Assembly (NCBI RefSeq): GCF_014633365.1
Contig: NC_068346.1
Span: 35,093,191-35,157,190 of the forward strand
Source: Diospyros lotus
Lineage: Eukaryota; Streptophyta; Magnoliopsida; Ericales; Ebenaceae
DNA length: 64,000 nucleotides
Reading direction: 5' to 3'
This document shows positions 21,931 through 35,085 of this stretch, one piece after another; positions within the stretch are counted from its first letter, which is position 1, and every line of letters starts with the position of its first letter. The position numbers were made by a program, and so were the translations under genes. The notes under the pieces are model-generated. The model was not told where the DNA came from and made no database searches. It worked only from the letters and a program-made list of their open reading frames with translations.

Positions 21931-24874
21931 TATTCTAAGGTTCAAGATGTGTCGGTTATTTATGAGATTAAGATGAAGTTACATAGTACTAAGCAAGGGG
22001 TCTCAACAATCACTGAATATTACAAGAAAATGAATGGTTTTTAGCTAGAAATTAACCACTACCAAAACATTAAAATGGAATGTGGGAAAGATGCAGCCAC
22101 TCTTCATTCAATTTTTGAAAGGGATAGAGTTGTAGAGCTCTTGGCAAGACTTAATAATGAGTATGATCAAGTTCGAGTGCAGATTCTTGGAAGGGAAAAA
22201 CTTTCATCCCTTAATGAAGTGTTTTTAGTTGTTTGAAGTGAAGAAAATAGAAGGACAGCAATGCTGGGTGATATGCCTTTTGAAGGATTAGCAATGTTTA
22301 CTAGCAAAGGAGTAGGGTTCAGATTTAAACCACTGCAAGGAAAAGGCAATGTGTAAAGTAGGTTGCAAGGAAAGGAAGGTATGTGGACTGATGGACAGAA
22401 CAAAACGCATAGAATGGAAGGATTATGGTGTTCCCATTACAAAAGGTCGAGGCATACTCGAGAGACATGTTTTAAATTGCATGGGAAGGTGGCTGTGTTG
22501 CAGAAACTAGGGGGCTTCAAGAATATGACCTCTCAAAATCAGGCCTATTTTTCAAATAGGCAAGAAGAGCCGATGGAAAAAATTGAGGCAGCACCTAAGT
22601 TGGAGCAGAATCAGCTGAAAGCTGATGAAATCAGCAAGCTTGCTCATAAAGTTAGCAAACTCAAGATGTTCTTGAAAACTCTTCAAGATGGATCATGCTC
22701 TATTGCCCAACAAGGTAATCAGCCAAGTAATAGTTTCCATTTGAGTTCTTTAATAGCCTCTAAAACCAAAAGGAATGATATATGGATTCTAGATTCAGGA
22801 GCTATAGACCATATCTCCTCTAATCCAAATGTTTTTGATACCTATCAGCCTCTTGTGACACCTAAACAAATTGTTATTGCTAATGGGACTTCTATTCCTA
22901 TCAAGGGTCAGGGACAAGTCACTCTTAGTCCTAAACTTTTTGTTCAAAGAATCTTACATGTTCCTAATTTGTCCACTAACTTGATTTCAGTTCATCAACT
23001 CACTAAGTATCTAAATTGTCGAATCATTTTCTCTTCTTATTCTTGTGAGTTTCAGTAAATGGCTACGAGTAGGATGATTGAAGATGCTGAGGAGAAACAT
23101 GGGTTGTATGTTTTGAGAAATGAGACCTTGCAGCCCCATCACATTCGGTCCAGATTTTAGCCTAAATCAACCTACACTTCTCGGTCTTCTAGTAGTGACA
23201 TTTGGCCTCATCACTACTACTTCGGGCATCCACCTTTTCCCTTACTCAAAGCTATGTTTCCTGTTTTATTTAAACATATGGATCCTAATGTTTTTCATTG
23301 TGATGTATGTGAACTTTCCAAACATCGTTGTGTTTCCTATCCTATTAGTAATAAAAGATCGTCACATCCTTTTGCTCTCATTCATTCAGATGTTTGGGGT
23401 CCATCTAGGATTCTCAATTGTTCTAGGGCTAGATGACTTGGGTTTTCCTTCTTAAGGATAAGGCTATTATTAGCACTGTGTTACCGCACTTTTATTCAAT
23501 GATTCTAACTCAATTTGGTACTCCTATTCAGAAATTTTGAACTGATAATGCAAGGGATTATTTCAATCAACACTTGCATAAGTTCTTTCAAGACAAATGG
23601 GTTATTCATGAGTCTTCTTGCATCAACACTTCACAACAAAATGGAGTAGCTAAGCGGAAGATGAGACACCTCCTTAATGTCACTAGAGCTCTTCTTCATA
23701 ATCATAATGTTCCAAAAACCTACTGGGGAGAGGCTATCTTGACCGCAACCTATCTAATCAATCGGGTACCATCTAGGGTTCTTGGGAACAACAACCCTTT
23801 TTAATGCCTTTCTACATTTTTTCCCTCTCTTAACCTACATACCCCTCTTCATTTTAGGGTCTTTGGTTGTGTAGCTTTTGTTCATGTTCCACCTCATACT
23901 TGAGACAAGTTGGACCCTAGGGCACTTAAGTGTCTTTTCCTTGGTTATTCTCCTACACAAAATGGCTATAAGTGTTATCATCCCCCTACTCGAAAATTTT
24001 TTGTTTCAAAAGATGTGACTTTTGCTAAGTCACAACCCTATTTCGATCATTCTACCCTTGGTCTTCAGGGGGAGAATCATACAATTGAAGACCACGTGTC
24101 CAATCTCCTTCCTAGTTTGGACCTTGGTCCACATTCTTCAACATCAATAGACCCTAAACATTCTATTCCTAATCATGTCCTGCATACTAGTTCTGTCCCT
24201 TTATCTTCGAGTGATCACTCTCTCACTATCGCAAATGAGTACCCAAGCCCTAAGCAAATTCATCAACCTGGATTATCAACATCTCCAGTAAGGTTCAAGG
24301 GATCTCTTTTTGTGTATCACAGGAAACAACAGTTCATGCCTCATTCTCAGCATGAAACAACATCCGATCCCTAGCCAGATTCTATGAAGGTTTGTTCCCT
24401 TGATCTTGTTCATTCCTTTGCTACTGATTTGGATATTCCTATTTCCATTAGAAAATGTGTTAAAAGATGCACTCAGCATCCTCTAGCCAACTATCTCTCC
24501 TATCACAGGTTGTCCTCGAGACATATAATTTTTTTGACCACTTTAGATACCATTGTTATTCCTAATTCGGTGGAAGAGGCTTTAAAGGATAAAAAATGGG
24601 AACTAGCCATGTAGGAGGAGATGTGGGCATTAAAGAAAAACAACACATGGGATTTGGTACCTAAGCTAAAGGGGGTGGTTCCAGTGAGTTGTAGGTGGGT
24701 GTTCAACCTAAAGTACAATGCAGACGGCTCATTGAAGAGGTATAAGGTTCGATTGGTGGGCCAAAGGCTACACCCAAACATATGGAATTGAATACTTAGA
24801 GACTTTTGCTCCAGTGGCCAAGATGACTACAGTAAGAATTCTCTTGTCCTTAGCAACTCACTATGGATGGCAAT
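21931..24874 (+). pseudogene. Copia B gag end, protease, integrase and start of RT
   Basis: The reading resumes at YSKVQDV. A nucleocapsid-like motif CSHYKRSRHTRETCFKLHG follows, with Tyr at the second Cys. The protease active site is WILDSGAIDHIS (about 22783-22818). The GAG-pre-integrase/integrase region runs from about 23200, with CELSKHRCVSYPISN, IHSDVWGPS, QQNGVAKRKMRHLLNVTRALL and FLGYSPTQNGYKCYHPPTRKF. RT starts near 24560 with LKKNNTWDLVPKLKGVVPVS, then CRWVFNLKYNADGSLKRYK. Many stops and frameshifts separate the blocks. It is cut at 24874 by the next solo LTR. Confidence 0.9.
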
Positions 24875-27575
24875 TGTAACGCCCTATTTTTTTCTTTCTT
24901 TCCGGGCGCGTTATGACTTGGGACAATTCCGGGACAATAATTTTTTTTTTCCAAGCACTAAAGCTAAACCACATCGTACCTCGATCCCAGAATTCCCATA
25001 CATTAATCTCGAAAGAGAATCACTATATACATCAAATGCGAAAGCAGTGATCGAAACCTGAGATCTTAATGTTGACCATAAATCAAATCTTATATCTTCA
25101 ACATTTCTCAAAACATTCTGAATACATGAGCTACATACATTTTATTCTTCATGCACTCTGCTAAGTGCCGTTTCATGCCTCATTTATCCTTGAATCTGCT
25201 ACAATCTCCATCTGGAACATTTGAATATTCTAGGCGCAAAACCCAAGTTAGATGATGAATCATCTAAGTAAGGGTACATAATGCTATGTCATGTGTGTAT
25301 GCAATGTCTTACCTCGTAGATGTCAACTGCACCCCTCATGCTACCTACCATTTTAGCGGCCCCCTCTTTCGAAGTCGAGGTGTATGGGTGCACCCTTGGT
25401 AAAGTAGCGGTGCTAGTTCGTACTCCTTACGGCCTCAAATGCGAGTGATCAATGATATCAACGTGTATTTATGCATTTCATAGTCATGTCATGGATGCAG
25501 TCTACGTGTTGGTTACATATCAGGGCATGTCAATATGATGTAAACATTTTCGAAGAACATAAACCAAGCATTTTCCATAAAACTAACTTTAATTGGGGAG
25601 TACCACTTACCTTCTCAAGCTTATCGGGCTACCTCGATCTTCGTGCCTTGTCTCGTGCATCGCCTCGATTTACGTGCCAACCTCAAAATTTGACAAGTCG
25701 CTTCAACTTATTCCTCAAAGCATCCTAATCGCCATATTTATTTAAATAAACATTAAAACCTATTTTTTCCATCATTTCTGGCATTTTCTATAATTTTCTC
25801 TCTATTTCTTCCTATTTTTCCTCAATGAATACAGATTAAATATTTCTAAAATATTTTCTCAAATATTTCACTACGATAATTCATAAAATAATATTATTGA
25901 ATTTATGAAATTTTCTAAGGAATTTTACTCACCTTAACTTAGCATCTCGAATTTCCTCAATATGCGTGCCCTATCCTTGAAAAGTGTGCCCGGACTGTTT
26001 TTCTCACCAAAATCTCCTGGATATCATTACATCTTCATTTCCTATTTTTCAGGATTTTTCTAGGACTTTTCGGCATTTTTCCCAATTTTCTTTTCTTTTT
26101 CTTCCTTTTCTTTCTTTTTTCTTTTCTATTTTTTTCTTTTTTTCTTTTCTCTCCTCCCTTCTTCTTCTTCCTCCTCTTCTCGCCTCTTGCGCCTGCAACT
26201 TCTTCTTCTTCTTCCTTCTTTTCCTTCTTTCTTCTTCTTCTTCTTCTTTCTTCTCCTTTCCTTCTCTTTTTCTTCTCTCCCTCATGCGCGAACAGCCTCT
26301 GCTTCTTCTCCTTCCCGCGGCTGCCACCGCTGCCAGTGCCTCCCAGCGCCTACGCCGCCGGCTGCCTCGGCCTCCTGGTCGCCTCCGCACCGGCCACCAT
26401 CGCGGCCTATTCCATCGCGGCCACTACCACGCTTGCACCTACTGGCTGCGCATCGGCCATGGCCAATCGAACCAGCCACTGCCAAGATTTTCGGCCGCCC
26501 ACTCCGACACACCAACTTCCTCAGCCTCGCTAGCCGTCGCCCATGCCCCCGTCAGCCTTCGACTTGCTGCTGCTAGCCAAACACGGCCACGGTCGTGGCC
26601 CCCTGTTCACGGCAGCTTGCTGGAGCACGCGGCCATGGCTGCCATGGCCGCGGCTTCTCTTCTTCCAACCGCTTCCCAAACCCTCTTCTATCTCTCTCAT
26701 CTCTCTCGAGCTCGCAAGCTGCTTTCGGCCATGCTGTAACTCTCGGCCATTGCTCCCCTTCTCTCCTTCCTTCCCTCCCGATCTCTCTCTTTCTACCTCT
26801 TGGATCTCTGCTTCCATTTGGCCAAGATTGCTGCCCATTTATAGGCAAACGTGGCTTGGGCATTACTCAACTTGGCGTGCAAGATCTTCCAAACTTTGCA
26901 GAGGTGAGCTTCGATTGCAGACGCGTAGCTGATTTGTGCAAATCGCGGATGGCTAATTCACAGGGCATGAGATGGATTTGCAGGGCATGGCACACAGCAT
27001 GCACGCATTCTATATATATATATATTTTTTATACTATATTTTACACATTAAATTAAAGAAAATTACACATTAAATTCTAAATTTCATCTCTATTACACTT
27101 GTGCAATTCCCTAATTGCAATTGTGCCCTTAAACCTCAAACCTCAAATTAATTTGTATACCAAAAATCTAAAATTAATAACTCAAAACTTAGTCAAAAAT
27201 GACGATTCGCCCCAGTGTCCTCACCGGGCTGTTGTTTCCTCCTGAAACCACTGAACGGTTGTTCGTTACGCAAAACCAGGGCCCCCCTAGGGTTTCGTTG
27301 ATTTTTCGAGAGCCTCCTACGACGATTCGATTTTACAGTCTAAATAGCAGCTGTATTTTAGCTGTACTGAAAATTATTCCTGATCCGATTTCTTTCGACT
27401 CCATAAATCCCAACTCGATACGCTCATCGAGACTATATACTTTTCCTTAGACAATTTCACTCCGAGACATTCCCTACAGTTGATTCGGTACCTGATATTG
27501 CTATCAAATCAATTTTTTGGTGTTCTAAACTTATTAAAATTACGTGGCAATCTTATCTAAACATGGGGTATTACA
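24875..27575 (-). mobile_element. Solo LTR of a Tekay-type element
   Basis: It runs from TGTAACGCCC to GGGGTATTACA (2701 bp), flanked by the duplication GCAAT at 24870-24874 and 27576-27580. Its inverse begins TGTAATACCCC, like the LTR at 1138. A CTTAGATGATTCATCATCT block near 25240-25265 matches that LTR in inverse. A CCTATAAAT box on the minus strand (26843-26837) fits minus orientation. Removing it restores the RT reading GWQLHQLDVKNAFLHG. The CT-rich stretch 26050-26290 and GC-rich 26290-26660 produce long chance frames on both strands that I do not call genes. Confidence 0.88.
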
Positions 27576-27580
27576 GCAAT

Positions 27581-28676
27581 TACACCAACTAGATGTGAAG
27601 AATGCATTTCTTCATGGAGCAGCCACCAGGATTTAAGGAAGGAAAAGGAGATGAGGTGTGTAGACTTATAAAGGAACTATATGGCCTCAAGCAGTCACCA
27701 AGAGCTTGGTCTGACAAGTTCTCTAAAGCTATATGAAGTGTATGGGGTATCACCAGAGTAGAGGAGACCATACTCTTTTCTTCAAGCACTCAGGAAAGGG
27801 AAAAATGACTGCATTGTTGGTTTATATGGATGTCATTGTGACAGGAAATGATATGGATGACCAACAAGATCTAAGGAGTAAATTGGCCCAAATTTTTTGA
27901 TCAAAAACCAGGGATTACTTAAGTATTTTTTGGGAATAGAGGTAGCCTACTCCAAAGAAAGTATATTTCTCTCCCAACGTAAGTATGTATTGGATCTTTT
28001 GAAGGAGACAAGTTTATTAGGAAGCAAAGGAGTATGTACTCCAGTAGAGCCTAATATGAAATTAGGAGACGACACCAATAGCCCACCAATGGATAAAGGC
28101 AGATATCAGAGGTTAGTAGGGCATTTGATTTACTTATCACACACTAGGCCAGATATAGCCTATGCAGTGAGTTTAGTAAATCAATTTATGCATTGCCCAA
28201 CAGAGAGTCATATGCAGGCTGTAAGGAGAATATTGTGCTACTTGAAAACAACCATAGGTAAAGGAATCTTATTTAAAGTAGGAGGTGCTTTGGATATACA
28301 GGGGTATACAGATGCAGACTATGTTGGATCTGTAAATGATAGGAGATCTACTACAGGGTATTGCATGTTTTTAGAAGGGAACTTGGTCTCTTGGCGAAGT
28401 AAGAAGAAGAGCATAGTGGCAAGGTCGAGTGTTGAAGCCGAGTTTAGGGCTATGACACTTGGTTTATGTGAGTTACTATGGATGAGGATTGTGCTTGAAG
28501 ATTTGAAGATTGATGTCAAGGAACCAATCAAGTTATTTTGTGACAACCAATCATCCATAAGCATTGCACATAATCCTGTACAGCATGACAGGACCAAGTA
28601 CATTGAGATTGATCAACATTTTATAAAGGAAAAGCCTAAAAAATATATCATTCAAATTCCCAATGTTTCTTCTTAA
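27581..28676 (+). pseudogene. Copia B RT and RNase H
   Basis: The first 310 bp are frameshifted RT (LHQLDVKNAFLHG, then in other frames GFKEGKGDEVCRLIKELYGL and LLVYMDVIVTGND, where the catalytic YxDD-type motif is VYMDV). From 27897 to 28676 a 259-codon stretch is open: LKYFLGIEVAYS, RYQRLVGHLIYLSHTRPDIAY, then RNase H with TDADYVGSVNDRRSTTGYC, SWRSKKKSIVARSSVEAEFRA, LFCDNQSSISIAHNPVQHDR. It ends prematurely at a stop where homologs continue into the last RNase H helix (QVADCLTK is visible after it at 28681-28704). Confidence 0.92.
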
Positions 28677-28782
28677 CAACAGGTAGCAGATTGTTTGACA
28701 AAAGAATTGCCAACTAGAAGATTTGAAGATCTAATATGCAAGCTAGGAATGATAGATATTCATTCACCAGCTTGAGGGGGAG

Positions 28783-29046
28783 TGTTGACATGAAAGGAAA
28801 TGAAAGAAGAAGAGGCTACAGCCTGTTTTTGGAATGCTTTATATAAGGAATGATTTATTTAAGATTTTATCTTGATTAGATTAGTTTCTTAAACAAATTA
28901 GGAATCTTTCCTAATCCCATTGTATCATAATCTTTCCTAAATGTGTTGCAATCCTTCCTATTGTAAACTTTCTATAGCTGTAATTTCCAACCCTATAACT
29001 AAGGCGACACATAATGAATATTTATGCTTTCCGTTCGAAATCTTCA
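28783..29046 (+). repeat. 3' LTR of copia B
   Basis: It starts TGTTGACATG right after the polypurine tract TTGAGGGGGAG (28772-28782) and ends AAATCTTCA. The duplication GACAT follows at 29047-29051. Confidence 0.95.
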
Positions 29047-29051
29047 GACAT

Positions 29052-29103
29052 AAATGGAAAAACGTCCTTATAGAAGACTATGTCCCATGACTCCAAGATT
29101 CTC
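29052..29103 (-). pseudogene. Copia A: short post-integrase piece
   Basis: The minus strand reads ILESWDIVFYKDVFPF, the block that follows integrase in copia polyproteins. It joins 3599-4394 on the left and the integrase end at 30810 on the right. It lies between the copia B insertion and the small LTR element. Confidence 0.8.
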
Positions 29104-30809
29104 GAAATTCAAATTTGACTGTGATTGGGACTTCAAATTTAACTGTGATTATGACGTCAAATTTGATTGTGATTGGGGTATATCTATAATTGTAGATTTA
29201 TCTTATTTGTGGCTCATCTTTTGATTAGATTATGGATTTGTTTAAATCATTTTTTCATATAGATCTATATATAAGTGGTCGATTTATAAATACTTACATG
29301 GTACATTGAAATTATTACAACTATATCACTATTATTGTACCAAAATTAGATTAGTGATATTTTATTCTTATTGCCAGTGGTTTTCCCGATTTGGGTTTTT
29401 CATGTTAAATTTTGTGTTCGTTTGTGTGGTTGATGGTTTGTTTTCAATCCAAATTCATAATAAATCAGTATCAGAGCCATTGAATCAAACTCATCAATGT
29501 TTGGCAGAACTCAACCATTGGATCTATACATTATCGTCATCTTTTAGCTAGGGGGTTTCAAGTTACCCAACTTCTATTGTCGTCGTCGTCCAAAAGTTAT
29601 CACCACTGTTGACTGCCACCCTCTTCTAGCCCAACAACCTCCGATTTGCCTCATTCATTTGGGTCTTCAGTTGGACACCTTTTTTATTTGGGCTGATTGT
29701 CACAGATCGATCGATCTCCTCCACGTTTGGTCGAGTGCCACAGATCGACCAACCTTAGATCCACTTCTAGCTGTCTCACCACTGCCATCGATCAACAACC
29801 CCTCTACAAGCCACGTCATCGCTAGAGCCTCCAGCATCCGAGACCACCGCTTAAACGATCTTGCCTCATTCGCCATTAATGAAGCTTCAAGGTACTAAGT
29901 CACCCAGATTTGACTTAGATCTGGTTCAACCCAACCCATGAGGATCCAACCCGCTTCAAATCTAGTAAGCCATACTTAACAAATTCAGATCTAGTTTTTG
30001 CCCATATTTGTTGCCCAGATCCAGTATTTTGGTCGGTTTTCATTTTTGTCTCTTATTTATTAATTATTTGATATTATTCGGGGTTATTTGATGGCTACTT
30101 TGAAGTTTGATATTCCATTGTTGGACCTAAATATTTTATTTTCATTAGACATGTTAAGATGTGTATAATTTTGGCACATATGGATTTAGATGAAGGTGGA
30201 GTTATCAAGGTGGATTTATATTGGTGAATGTAGAGTTAATAAGGTCAATAAAGATATGTTGAGGTTAATCTACCTATACTTTGAGTACGGCTGGAGATAT
30301 CCACTATAGTAAGCATTGTGTGGATTTGGTTAGTATTCATTAGGAAGATTAATTCTTTGTGATTTTGTTGGAAGAAAGAATTATGAATAATTCCATATTT
30401 GAATTTCGTGTTAAGGTGGAAATTGTTATAATTATGACTTGAAATTCAAATTTGACTATAATTTGGACTTTAAATTTGATTGTGATTAGGACGTCAAATT
30501 TGACTGTGATTGGCATACATCTACAATTGAAGATTTATCTTATTCGTGGCACATCTTTTGATTAAAATATTAATTTTTTAAAATCTTTTTTCGTATACAT
30601 CTATATAGATGAGTGGTAAATCTATAAATAGATACACAGTATCCTGGAATTATTGCAGTTATATCACTATTATTGTACTAATATTAGATTAGTAATATTT
30701 TAATTTTTTTTTGCCCGTAATTTTTCTCGATCTGGATTTTTCATGTTAAATTTTGTGTTCATTTGTGTGATTGATAGTTTGTTTGTGGTTTGTTTTCCAT
30801 CCAAATTTG
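29104..30809 (+). mobile_element. Small non-autonomous LTR element (TRIM-like)
   Basis: Two related blocks, about 29104-29457 and 30424-30809, share GAAATTCAAATTTGACT..., TTATATCACTATTATTGTAC and TTTTTCATGTTAAATTTTGTG, and are LTRs. After the left one is a primer-site variant CAGTATCAGAGCC (29466). Before the right one is AAGGTGGAAAT, then TGTTATAATT. The internal part of about 0.96 kb has no gag or pol. The left LTR appears to have lost its first 17 or so bases, and no clear target duplication remains. It splits copia A coding sequence. Confidence 0.75.
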
Positions 30810-31161
30810 TAACTCAAGGACTTTGTACCCTTTTTTTCCTTGAATGTATCCTAATAAAACACAACATTGACCCCTAGGAAGAAATTTATCTAAGGTCTTC
30901 GGGTTGGAGTATGTGTAACAAGGGCATCCAAATAGTCTTAAATGTTCATAGGATGGTTTTTTGTTGAATAGGATTTCATGTGGGGTTTTTCCCTTGAGCT
31001 TTGCTAAGGGTGTTAAATTTATTAAGTAGGTAGCGATGCAGTTAAAACACACTCACCTCAGTAACAAAGTGGAACATTTGATTGAAACTTGAGTGCCCGT
31101 GCAACTTTGAGAAGATGCTTATGCGACCACGCTATTTCGCTAGGGTGTGTGTAGGCACATG
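30810..31161 (-). pseudogene. Copia A: integrase C-terminal part
   Basis: The minus strand encodes ARALKFQSNVPL (after a frameshift) and then KLKGKTPHEILFNKKPSYEH, LRLFGCPCYTYSNPKTLDKF and LLGYIQGKKGYKVLEL. This is the typical end of a copia integrase. A stop and two frameshifts occur near 31020-31090. The piece is bounded by the small LTR element on the left and by the hAT MITE on the right. Confidence 0.9.
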
Positions 31162-31209
31162 CAGGGGCGGATCCATGTGTGAGCTGCCCTCGATTGAAGC
31201 CTAGGGCAG

Positions 31210-33269
31210 TGACTGCACTCTCACCCTGCAATTAAAACACAATAAAAATTTTATATTTTATTTATTTATTTAGGCGAGAAGTTTATACTCGTCAGTGTAC
31301 GAGTGCAGTTGTAGTTCAAATTTAAATTTATACTTTCTGGATAAGTCCAGGTCGTCCACTGAGAGATTTATTTATGGCAAAAGAAAAAAAAGAATGTCAC
31401 GCACACGCACACGCATTTAGATGGATTGATAACATGATTTTTTATGATTTTTTTAGATAACAAATACTAGAAAAATAAAGCAAGACAGAAGTTGAAATAA
31501 ATACTAAACGTGAGAATATGAAATTAGAAAGTACTTGAGTTAAGACAATTTCAGTGTCAACCCGTTGATTCCCAAATATTAGCATAAAAGATTAGCAACA
31601 TTAATTTAATTTCAGATATGAGGATTTGTTATTAAATGCAATTAAAGATAATGATAGCTCTAGTTTAAGCAATCCCCATACATGATATGCGGGATTCTAA
31701 TTTAAGAAACTACCATAAATTCAATTACAATTAATACACAAAACAACTAAATTAATCATCCGGGTTTGGGTATGATAGCGTTTCCAGTTCTAGTAACTCT
31801 CATGCGTGACATGAAAGCTCTAAGTTAGGCTTACGCTCCAATCCAAACCTAGTGATTTTTCAATAATCAAAACACACTCATATTGAAGTTTAAACCAATG
31901 TTACTCATTTAAAGCGTAGCTTTCTTTGGGAATCATTGGCGTTAGACACTGTCATTGCCTTAACCCAAGATTAGATTTAGCTACTCATCTCTATTAAATT
32001 AATTGACAACAATTTAAATGACATAATTTAAATAACAGAATTTAAATGACAGGAATTAAAATAGAAGAAACTAACCGGCCATTTAGGCGGTAGATAATTA
32101 AAATACAAGAATTAAAATTGCAAGAATTTAAAGGCAAGAAACTAACCGTCCATTTAGGCGGTGAACAATTAAATGACAAGAATGAAAATTGTAGAAATTT
32201 AAAGGCACAAATTAACCGGCCATTTAGGCGGTGAATAATAAAGTAATAATAAATGACATAAGAATTTAAAAGAAGAAATGAAGGAAGTAAGATCACAAGA
32301 GAGAATACTAAAGAAAAGGGGAAAGAACAAGAACAATTCTCAAAGAGAGAATTATAAGGAAACAACTAAACTTTGATTCAAGAATAATAATCACACTTAC
32401 AAATGCAATCAAGTGATCTATTTATAGGCCACAAGATGCAATACAAACCACACAATTTCAATTATTCAACTAGACATAATTATATCTAATGGGCACTCAC
32501 ACACTTAAAGTTAAATGGATTTTAGCTATAATACACACCTAATATTAAATGGATTTTAGCTAAAATACATACCTAATAAAGCATTCATAAAGTTAAATGG
32601 ATTTTAGCTATAATATCCACCTAATAGTTAAGTGGATTTTAGCTAAAAAAACACACCTAATAAAGCTCTCACATAAAAAATAAAAATAGATTTCTATAAA
32701 TTGGTTTTTAATCTTCATTAGGATTAAAAATAATCCTTGGGCCTTCTCCAAATAATATCTTCCATGGGTTGCTCAAATTGGGCCTTAATTCTTCATGGGC
32801 TTGAATTCTTCATGGACTTTAATTTTTCATGGGCTTGATTTCTTCATGGACTTTAAGTCTTCATGGGCTTGATTTCTCCATGGGTTTGATTTCTTCATGG
32901 ACTTGAATTCTTCATGGACTTTAAGTCTTCATGGGCTTTAATTCTTCATGCCTAAAAAAAATAAAAATAATTTAATATTATTAATAAATTATATATTATA
33001 TATATGTATTACACATGGCACATATATATATATTATATTATATTATATATATTACATGAATGCATATAATGATGTATATGTATTATATATAATTTTATAT
33101 ATTATTATTATTATTATTAAATTTTACTTTAAAATTTCATTTCATTCATTTTTCAATTTAAACTTGCATATAACCATAAAATATATATTAATATCTAATT
33201 TAAACTATTTTTAAGATCAAAAGAAGGGTATAATTATAACAAAATTTTTATAAAATTAACCACTAATCA
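31210..33269 (-). repeat. 3' LTR of the Athila-like element
   Basis: 2060 bp, from TGACTGCACTCTCACC to CACTAATCA on the plus strand. About ten substitutions and a few small indels separate it from the other LTR by eye. It contains three blocks of the phrase CCATTTAGGCGGT (32087-32232), four of TGGATTTTAGCTA (32517-32645), and a run of TTCATGGGCTTG/TTCATGGACTTT units (32790-32950). A TATAAATA box lies on the minus strand at 32426-32419. The two LTR-internal frames of about 107 codons are not regarded as genes. Confidence 0.95.
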
Positions 33270-33282
33270 TACCCCCCAACTT
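33270..33282 (-). other. Terminal polypurine tract
   Basis: The minus strand reads AAGTTGGGGGGTA directly before the 3' LTR, where plus-strand DNA synthesis is primed. The same 13 bases recur at 37048-37036 and, with one change, at 34718-34706. Confidence 0.85.
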
Positions 33283-34880
33283 AAACATTGCTAGTCCCTT
33301 AGCAATCAGATTATACACCTGCCAAACTTTATTCACAATAACTGTATGAATGTAAAAATTTCAAATTCGAAACCGAAATGCATAAAATTAAATAAATAAT
33401 TTAGCATTCTAAATCAGATTTTTGGTTAAAGGTCATACAATCTCAGGAATGGAAATTAGGATAACCAACACACAGACTTACTCCCTCGAAGTTTTGACTT
33501 CAAATCTTACTATGGATTTTCTCTCCAATAAAAAGGATTCCTCAGGTGTACACATAAGGGGGTGCACCGTTATAAGAGTAAATGCAGAACAAGTTCAAAA
33601 CTCGGTGCCATCCCAAATACAAGGAACGTATTTTCATGAAAGAATAAGGAAATTGACATAGCTTCATGATTGGAATAATGCTCTAGATGAGTAACTTCTG
33701 AATTTAAACATGATTCCCTACTCCAAACTCGAATTCTGAGATCACATGATTTATAGCATCAAAAGGGACCAGACTGGGTTGTAATGGGGCTATAAGGTTA
33801 ATACGAGTTGTCAAAGAAAAGGTAGAGTGTGCAAAGGGTGTGTCGGGAATTTTTTTTTTTTTTTTTTTTTTTTAGCATTCATTTTGAAACAATTATGCTG
33901 AATAACTAAGAGAATTTGCCCCCTTTTTTTTCTTTTTTTTTTCTTTTTTTTTTCTTTTTTTTTCTTTTTTCTTTTTCTTTTTAAATATGAAAATAGATAA
34001 ATAGAATAATTCCCAAAATCACACCAGGTTGGATAAAATTCATATGGTTATGGGTTAAACAAGGGTAACGAAAGAAGTTGTACTACAAATGGCTCAAATG
34101 GGCTAACAAGAGGTTGATTTAAAGAAAAAAAATAGGCTCAAAATGAAAGAAATTGATCCCCCTATCATGCTTCTCAGTCATCTAATTCATAGTTTGAAAC
34201 CAGTCAAATTCATCCGCTATCATACTAGACATTCAAAGCGAATTGATATTTTGAAGCCATTGAAAAGATAAGATAAACAAGAGAGCATATTTAGAGTAAG
34301 TATTATTTCACTCAGAATTAATGGTTATTAGGCTCAAACACTTGCTTGGGTAATAGTCTCCACTTCTGTTGAGGGATCATACAGTGTACTAATCAGCTAA
34401 TTACTGTTACCTTTGACTTTATGACCGATAACCAATTTCTAAATTTTGAATCCCTGATGAATGTAAATTACTTATTCTCATGCATAAACATTTTCAAATG
34501 AGAAATCAATGCATTCATGTTTCGTATTGCAAACTTAACCGGCTATCAGTGCATAACTTCAAAACTTTAGGAATAGCGTTATTTAAAACACAATTTTTTT
34601 TTTTTAATAAGAGCAGATAAAGATAATCAATTCACACAAGACTACAAACTAGCAATAGCAAACTCACAGTTAAATATGAACCAAATAATTCATAACTAAA
34701 CCTTACACCCCCCAACTTGAATTGCAGTAATAAATTAGGGTTGTTAAGAATACCCGTAACTCCACAAGTCCATTTTGCTGTGAACTGCTAAAACTTAAAC
34801 AACAAATGAGCACACCATATATATATATTTATATTTTCACACCAAAATAAAAATTTCATGCAAGTCATAAGATAAGCAAA
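33283..34880 (-). other. Non-coding 3' region of the Athila-like element
   Basis: No reading frame is convincing here. It holds a T run of about 24 at 33850-33873, a T/C simple repeat (33924-33985), and a polypurine-tract-like copy at 34706-34718 about 1.4 kb before the real one. It may act as a 3' untranslated region for the extra genes. Confidence 0.6.
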
Positions 34881-35081
34881 ATGCGTCTCAAGAGTACAAA
34901 AAGTACTCCTTACTCAGCCATCTTATCAAAGACTTTGCTAACAACATTCCACAGTTTTGTTTTTTTTGTTTTTTTTTTTTTTCAAGAACACAACCAAAAA
35001 AATCCTGCAAGTTGTACAATAATTAGATGCGTCTCAAGAGTACAAAAAGTACTCCTTACTCAGCCATCTTAATAAAGAGCA
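34881..35081. repeat. Duplicated 45-bp hairpin-containing repeat
   Basis: ATGCGTCTCAAGAGTAC... is repeated almost exactly at 34881-34925 and 35037-35081 (period 156). Each copy contains GAGTAC-AAAAA-GTACTC, a perfect six-base stem. The flanks (ATGCGTCTCAAGAGT and ACTCCTTACTCAG) also occur at 36064-36078 and about 36099-36111 inside the cysteine-rich gene, with 20 other bases between. The repeat lies just past the LOG-like stop codon. Confidence 0.8.
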
Positions 35082-35085
35082 TTTC

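Larger units (their letters stand above)
4395..29046 (+). mobile_element. Copia B: Ty1/copia retrotransposon with nested insertions
   Basis: Two 264-bp LTRs (4395-4658 and 28783-29046) flank gag, protease, integrase, RT and RNase H in copia order. The 5-bp target duplication GACAT is at 4390-4394 and 29047-29051. Without the two insertions (5227-21925 plus duplication, 24875-27575 plus duplication) the element is about 5.2 kb, the usual copia size. By eye the LTRs differ at about 11 of 264 sites, so it is clearly older than the Athila-like element. All reading frames are broken, so it cannot move on its own. Confidence 0.95.

Noticed and set aside
25984..27056. Several long frames on both strands in the solo LTR
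   Set aside because: They arise from CT-rich and GC-rich sequence without stops inside a Tekay LTR with clean ends.
32042..32365. 107-codon minus-strand frame, also at 43832-44155
   Set aside because: Located within the LTR and made of the CCATTTAGGCGGT repeats; present twice because LTRs are duplicated.
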